A stretch of DNA of 37,861 bases from Bacillota bacterium. GTDB taxonomy: Bacteria > Bacillota > Clostridia > Lachnospirales > Lachnospiraceae. The translations under genes were made by a program, and so were the position numbers. This document shows, in pieces, positions 34,149-37,861 of this stretch. Under the pieces are notes generated by a model, which was not told the origin of the DNA, ran no database searches, and saw nothing but the letters and a program-made list of their open reading frames with translations. Location: contig JAEZPG010000132.1 of assembly GCA_023413555.1 (NCBI GenBank), forward strand, positions 1 to 37,861. Direction: 5' to 3'. Each line of letters opens with the position of its first letter. Positions within the stretch are counted from its first letter, which is position 1.

Positions 34149-34170
34149 TTATTTTATCACAATTGCCTTT
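34137..34170 (-). terminator. Terminator of the sigma/anti-sigma unit
   Basis: AAAGGCAATT (34141-34150) pairs with AATTGCCTTT (34161-34170), 10 pairs and a 10-base loop, followed by a T run on the minus strand. It is 25 bases after the stop. Confidence 0.88.
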
Positions 34171-34194
34171 CACACTCCAATAAACACTCGATAT

Positions 34195-35037
34195 TTATTT
34201 GGTTTTATATTTCTTCAGCATGTGTTCAATAAATACTCCTACCTCTTTAAGGGATTTCGCCCCTTTCAGTTCTTTATACGTATATTGATCATATACCAAA
34301 CCTCCATCATTGGAAAGAAAGGCAAATCTCTCTCCATCACCTAGTCCGTAATCTGCCAGCTCCTTTAGGTAAAGTGTAACACCATTCATTTCCATGTAAG
34401 CATTATCATCATAAATATATGACATAAAGATGCCCTTCATTCCTACTTTTAAACAAGAGATTACACCGCAATCTTCTGTCCACCAATCATTACTTATACC
34501 ACAAGGAAGTAAGATATTCACCTCATCACCCTCCGAAACCTTTCCCTGATACACTTTCTCAACATAAATTGTTGCAATAGCCCTATACTCCTTTAATTCC
34601 TTAAAATCCAGTTCAATGTTTTGTATCTTAATGACAGTTCCCTGAACGATCACTTTCCCCCACTTATTGAAAATCTCTTCATAAGATAACTCAGCTAAAT
34701 CATAGAGTACTTTTTCCCTTGGTACCTCATTTACAAACTTACCGGTAACGCCTCCGGTTAAAGCAGCAAGATTTGGCTCCTTTGCAATGGACATCTTTGC
34801 ATCTATGCTATTAACTGGCTTCTCACTACGTGTTACAGACCTATATGGTTCTTGTTTTACAGGGCTTCTCCTAATTAAAGGGAGCAAAACTGCTACTACA
34901 ATTACCAAACAAACTGCCACTGCGGCAAACTTTACAAATACAGTAACAAAATGATTCTTATGTTCTATACAATCTGCTTCCTCTATTATTTCCTCATCCA
35001 GTAACCCTATCTCCTTATATAAATCCTCTTTTTTCAT
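34195..35037 (-). CDS. Single-pass membrane protein, probable anti-sigma factor
   Basis: 280 residues: a short acidic cytosolic part (1-30, EIGLLDEEIIEEAD), one membrane helix (about 31-53), and a long extracytoplasmic part. The outer part (about 110-225) contains VIVQGTVIKIQNIELD and 'YVEKVYQGKVSEGDEVNILL', a beta-barrel-like pattern seen in clostridial proteins next to sigma factors. No zinc-binding HxxxCxxC anti-sigma motif is present. The role rests on position: the ATG at 35037 overlaps the sigma factor stop by four bases (ATGA), with AAGGAG 7 bases upstream. What it senses is unknown. Confidence 0.7.
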   Translation of the reverse strand: MKKEDLYKEIGLLDEEIIEEADCIEHKNHFVTVFVKFAAVAVCLVIVVAVLLPLIRRSPVKQEPYRSVTRSEKPVNSIDAKMSIAKEPNLAALTGGVTGKFVNEVPREKVLYDLAELSYEEIFNKWGKVIVQGTVIKIQNIELDFKELKEYRAIATIYVEKVYQGKVSEGDEVNILLPCGISNDWWTEDCGVISCLKVGMKGIFMSYIYDDNAYMEMNGVTLYLKELADYGLGDGERFAFLSNDGGLVYDQYTYKELKGAKSLKEVGVFIEHMLKKYKTK

Positions 35038-35591
35038 ATCCATACTCCTTCTTTCTCCAGATAACGCCTTAAATTGTTTCGTATACGAAAAAGCATAGAT
35101 TTGACTTTGCTTTCACTGATTCCAAACTGTCTGGAAATCATAGCAACGGAATCTGAGTAATAGTAACGTCGGACAAATACCTGGCGTTTCGTCTTTTCCA
35201 GTGTCTTAAGATAGTCACTGATATACGTTGCTATCTCCCCTTCTTCATAGGACGAAGCCACATCCTCCTTAGTCACTAAACACTCCTCCAGTTCGGATAG
35301 CACCAGATCAAATCTGCTATTTCGCTTCTTTGCCGAGTTATAGTCATACTTGCTAAAGGAGATATTACGCACCACACTGGCTAAAAATGCTTTAAAATAC
35401 AGGGGACGCTTTGGTGGAATCGTATTCCATAGAGCGATATAGGCATCATTTTCACATTCCATTGCATCTTCATAGTCATTCAAAATGTTATATGCAATTG
35501 TCTGACAGTAATGCCCATACTTTTTGGCTGTCTCGGCAACGGCACTCTCTTCCCTCTGCCAATACAGATCCATTATTTTCTCATCTTCCAC
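35034..35591 (-). CDS. ECF-type RNA polymerase sigma factor
   Basis: 185 residues. Region 2 (about 15-85) includes AYNILNDYEDAMECENDAYI and ALWNTIPP; region 4 (about 125-182) includes LEKTKRQVFVRRYYYSDSVA and the recognition helix ISESKVKSMLFRIRNNLRRYL. The NDxYxxxWNxIPP pattern is that of a clostridial sigma-70 group paired with membrane anti-sigma proteins. I chose the GTG at 35591, which has AAAGGAG 8 bases upstream; a GTG three codons earlier overlaps that site. It starts 69 bases after arsC with no terminator seen between, so read-through from the ars operon is possible. Target promoters are unknown. Confidence 0.9.
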   Translation of the reverse strand: MEDEKIMDLYWQREESAVAETAKKYGHYCQTIAYNILNDYEDAMECENDAYIALWNTIPPKRPLYFKAFLASVVRNISFSKYDYNSAKKRNSRFDLVLSELEECLVTKEDVASSYEEGEIATYISDYLKTLEKTKRQVFVRRYYYSDSVAMISRQFGISESKVKSMLFRIRNNLRRYLEKEGVWI

Positions 35592-35660
35592 TAGGTTCAC
35601 TCCTTTGTAATTTGTAGGCCTTCACTATAAGAGTAGGATTTTAAGGACTAAGGTTGCATG

Positions 35661-36068
35661 TTAATAAAACAAATCTGGTATTCTTTTCTTAAGATCCAGT
35701 ATTTTATCTTCAATTAATTTGGCTGTTCTGATAAACTCTTCATCAGATTTTCCGCTAGGGTCATCAAGTCCCCAGTCTTCTCTATAACGGCATGGCAGAT
35801 ATGGGCAGTTGACATTACACCCCATCGTAATCACTACATCAACCTCTGGAATATCAGTTAACAGCTTGCTTCTCTGGGTTTCATTCATATCAATGTTGTA
35901 TAACTGTTTCATAATGCGGACTGCATCTTGATTAATCTCCGGTTTTGTTTCTGTTCCAGCAGAGTAGCTATAAAAAGTATCAGATGCTAATGATTTTCCT
36001 AGAGCCTCCGCCATCTGGGAACGACAGGAATTGTGGACACATACAAAAGCCACTTTTATTTTGCTCAT
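35661..36068 (-). CDS. arsC: Arsenate reductase, thioredoxin-coupled (LMW phosphatase fold)
   Basis: Reduces arsenate to arsenite in the cytosol. 135 residues. The P-loop CVHNSCRS holds nucleophile Cys10 and Cys15; the redox cysteines are in the MGCNVNCPYLPC block (Cys84, Cys88, Cys93); the acid Asp lies in WGLDDPSG (102-104). The spacing of the second Cys pair is shorter than in the pI258 plasmid enzyme but common in clostridia. AGGAGG precedes the ATG. Third gene of arsR-acr3-arsC, 12 bases after the efflux gene. Confidence 0.95.
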   Translation of the reverse strand: MSKIKVAFVCVHNSCRSQMAEALGKSLASDTFYSYSAGTETKPEINQDAVRIMKQLYNIDMNETQRSKLLTDIPEVDVVITMGCNVNCPYLPCRYREDWGLDDPSGKSDEEFIRTAKLIEDKILDLKKRIPDLFY

Positions 36069-36080
36069 CTAATTCTCCTC

Positions 36081-37139
36081 CTAGGATAATCTTTCTTCCG
36101 TAAACCATTTCTTTGTATTGTTGGCAATCTTCACTAAGATTAACATAACCGGTACTTCCACTAACACACCAACAATAGTCGCCAAAGCCACCGGTGAAGT
36201 TGGTCCAAATACAGCAATGGCAACAGCTACCGCTAATTCAAAGAAATTAGAGGCCCCTATCATTCCTGCTGGAGCCGCTACAGAATGTGGTAACTTAATC
36301 AACTTCGATGCCAAATAAGCGATAAAGAAGATGAGAAAGGTTTGAATGGTTAATGGTATGGCAATTAACAGGATATGTATCGGATTATCGACAATAACAT
36401 CTCCCTGGAAGGAAAAGATAATCACCAATGTTAACAGCAACCCAATCATCGTTGTATTATTAAACTTTGGCAGAAAGGTATTCACAAAATACTCTTCTCC
36501 TTTTTTCTTAATCAGAAAGGAACGGGTAAGAATGCCTCCTACTAGTGGAATGACAACAAATAATACAACAGAAAGAAACAACGTATCCCATGGTACTTCA
36601 ATACTAGACACACCCAATAAGAATTTCACAATCGGTACAAAGGCTATTAAGATAATCAAATCATTGGTTGCCACCTGTACTAAGGTGTAGGCTGCATTCC
36701 CCTTAGTCAAATAACTCCATACAAATACCATTGCTGTACAAGGTGCTGCTCCAAGGAGTACTGCTCCTGCTAGATAATCCTTAGCAAATCCATCTGTAAG
36801 AATTCCTCCGAATACTACATAGAAAAAGAAATAGGCGATACCAAACATGGTAAATGGTTTAATCAACCAGTTCGTCACCCACGTAACGAACAAACCCTTC
36901 GGATTTTTTCCTACATACTTAATACTTTTAAAATCCACTTTCATCATCATAGGGTAAATCATAAGCCAAATTAATATGGCAATAGGGATGGATACATTGG
37001 CGTACTCAAATCTTCCTAAAAAATCCGGAATACTCGGTAGAAACTGCCCAATCATTACTCCGACTATCATGCATAGTACCACCCAAAGGGTCAAATACCT
37101 TTCAAAAAAGCCAATTCCCTGATTACTCTTATCTTTCAT
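36081..37139 (-). CDS. acr3: Arsenite efflux permease, Acr3 family
   Basis: Exports arsenite made by ArsC. 352 residues and about ten membrane segments, as in the bile/arsenite/riboflavin transporter superfamily. LLGAAPCTAMVFVWSYL carries the conserved Cys of helix 4, and GASNFFELAVAVAIAVFG carries the conserved Glu of helix 9. This is the Acr3 type and not the 12-helix ArsB. AGGAGG precedes the ATG; 17 bases after arsR. Confidence 0.95.
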   Translation of the reverse strand: MKDKSNQGIGFFERYLTLWVVLCMIVGVMIGQFLPSIPDFLGRFEYANVSIPIAILIWLMIYPMMMKVDFKSIKYVGKNPKGLFVTWVTNWLIKPFTMFGIAYFFFYVVFGGILTDGFAKDYLAGAVLLGAAPCTAMVFVWSYLTKGNAAYTLVQVATNDLIILIAFVPIVKFLLGVSSIEVPWDTLFLSVVLFVVIPLVGGILTRSFLIKKKGEEYFVNTFLPKFNNTTMIGLLLTLVIIFSFQGDVIVDNPIHILLIAIPLTIQTFLIFFIAYLASKLIKLPHSVAAPAGMIGASNFFELAVAVAIAVFGPTSPVALATIVGVLVEVPVMLILVKIANNTKKWFTEERLS

Positions 37140-37156
37140 CTAAGTCCTCCTACTTA

Positions 37157-37471
37157 TTATTCTTTCTCTTTACATCTTTCGCATATACAATCATTGGTAG
37201 AAGTGACAATTCCCATAAGGAAGTAAAGCATCTGATTCGTTCTCTCCAAATTCAAACCATAATAAGTCCAAGTGCTTTCTCTCCGACTTATTACTAATCC
37301 ACACTCCATAAGAATTTTCATATGATGAGACAGAGTTGGCTGTGTAAATTCAAAATTCTCTAATAGTTCACATGCACATAATTCCCCACATGAAAGAATG
37401 TCTATTATCTTTAAACGGTTGGTATCTGCAATGGCTTTCATCAATTTGGAGTATTCCTCGTATTTATCCAT
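37157..37471 (-). CDS. arsR: ArsR-family arsenic-responsive repressor
   Basis: 104 residues, a winged helix-turn-helix repressor (recognition helix near FTQPTLSHHMKIL). The metal site motif CGELCACELL (Cys28, Cys32, Cys34) is at the alpha-3 position of classical ArsR. The C-terminus adds CICERCKEKE (Cys95, Cys97, Cys100), which might bind a further metalloid or metal. AAGGAAG precedes the start. First gene of the ars operon and probably autoregulated at 37503-37531. Confidence 0.94.
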   Translation of the reverse strand: MDKYEEYSKLMKAIADTNRLKIIDILSCGELCACELLENFEFTQPTLSHHMKILMECGLVISRRESTWTYYGLNLERTNQMLYFLMGIVTSTNDCICERCKEKE

Positions 37472-37502
37472 AATTCCACTTCCTTATATGTATATTAGTA
37501 TT

Positions 37503-37531
37503 ATAATATAGATAGTCATCAATATTGTCAA
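37503..37531 (-). promoter_or_regulatory. Promoter of the ars operon
   Basis: Minus-strand perfect TTGACA (37526-37531), 17-base spacer, TATTAT (37503-37508). CAATATTG just downstream of the -35 box and the AT-rich dyads around the -10 box could be ArsR contacts. Confidence 0.7.
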
Positions 37532-37656
37532 ATATATTTTCTATTGTTTATGTGCTTATTTTTATCTCTATTTATAATCATCTATATTGCATGATATCAA
37601 AAAAGTAGCTTTTGCTCAACGGGCAATCTCTATGTCATTTAAACAAAAATAAACAT

Positions 37657-37818
37657 ATGAAGAAAAACACCAATGCATCTAATCCACAGTACGTGGCCGA
37701 AAATATACTACAAAGGGTATTTACAGCTGAATCCCCTAATCAAAACTGGCTGACTGATGTAACTGAATTTCACTATAATAAGCGTGAAGATAATTCCTAT
37801 GTTGAAAAGACACCGTAA
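37657..37818 (+). pseudogene. Remnant of an IS3-family transposase (OrfB)
   Basis: About 45 residues (37657-37790) match the start of the integrase core of IS3-family OrfB proteins: NPQYVAENILQRVFTAESPN then QNWLTDVTEFHY, with the first catalytic Asp in TDVTEF. After FHY the frame departs from the family and stops at 37818. Upstream no OrfA or N-terminal OrfB sequence is seen. It is therefore a broken fragment, ending in or cut near the window edge. Confidence 0.7.
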
Positions 37819-37861
37819 ATCTGATCAAAAAATCCTCCAGAAGGTATGACTGCAAAGCTTG

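Overview
The window looks like part of a low-GC, anaerobic Firmicutes chromosome, most likely Lachnospiraceae (Clostridium cluster XIVa). This rests on base composition, strong AGGAGG-type ribosome binding sites with frequent GTG starts, consensus sigma-A promoters, and protein types usual there: a MetH without reactivation domain, a homocysteine methyltransferase/MTHFR fusion, a serCA-DUF1015 cluster and a Tet(M)-like GTPase fused to a NYN nuclease domain. The genus cannot be fixed from the sequence alone. Nearly every gene is on the minus strand, so the text below follows transcription from high to low coordinates.

Right end (37.9-34.1 kb): a broken IS3-family transposase fragment (+), an arsenic resistance operon (arsR-acr3-arsC), an ECF-type sigma factor overlapping its probable membrane anti-sigma factor, and a terminator. 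Then (34.1-29.4 kb) come the GTPase-NYN fusion, which I consider the most interesting gene here, and a lipoprotein family 3 glycoside hydrolase under a consensus promoter. A small COG2388 acetyltransferase lies on the plus strand at 29.1 kb.

Methionine/one-carbon block (28.7-21.6 kb): an unrecognised lipoprotein, the HCY-MTHFR fusion, a three-module cobalamin methionine synthase, and an LCP (LytR-CpsA-Psr) cell-wall ligase, closely packed and probably cotranscribed.

Branched-chain amino acid block (21.5-8.2 kb): ilvN-ilvC, then mutY and an APC permease; a LysR regulator with a PAT-like acetyltransferase (+) divergent from leuC-leuD; a tiny very acidic protein; then leuB-ilvD-ilvB. Together these supply both acetolactate synthase subunits, ketol-acid reductoisomerase, dihydroxyacid dehydratase, isopropylmalate isomerase and dehydrogenase. 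leuA and the transaminase are not in the window. Two units (ilvNC and leuB-ilvD-ilvB) begin with a consensus promoter followed by a terminator hairpin before the first gene, which suggests attenuation. leuCD has a LysR-type dyad near -65.

Serine block (8.1-4.4 kb): serC-serA, with their own promoter, then a DUF1015 gene. Left end: a DUF624 membrane protein, glycogen branching enzyme GlgB with a lysine/glutamate repeat tail, an MscS channel, and at the very edge the start of a probable transposase ORF behind a long palindrome. No tRNA, rRNA, CRISPR array or recognisable riboswitch class was found.
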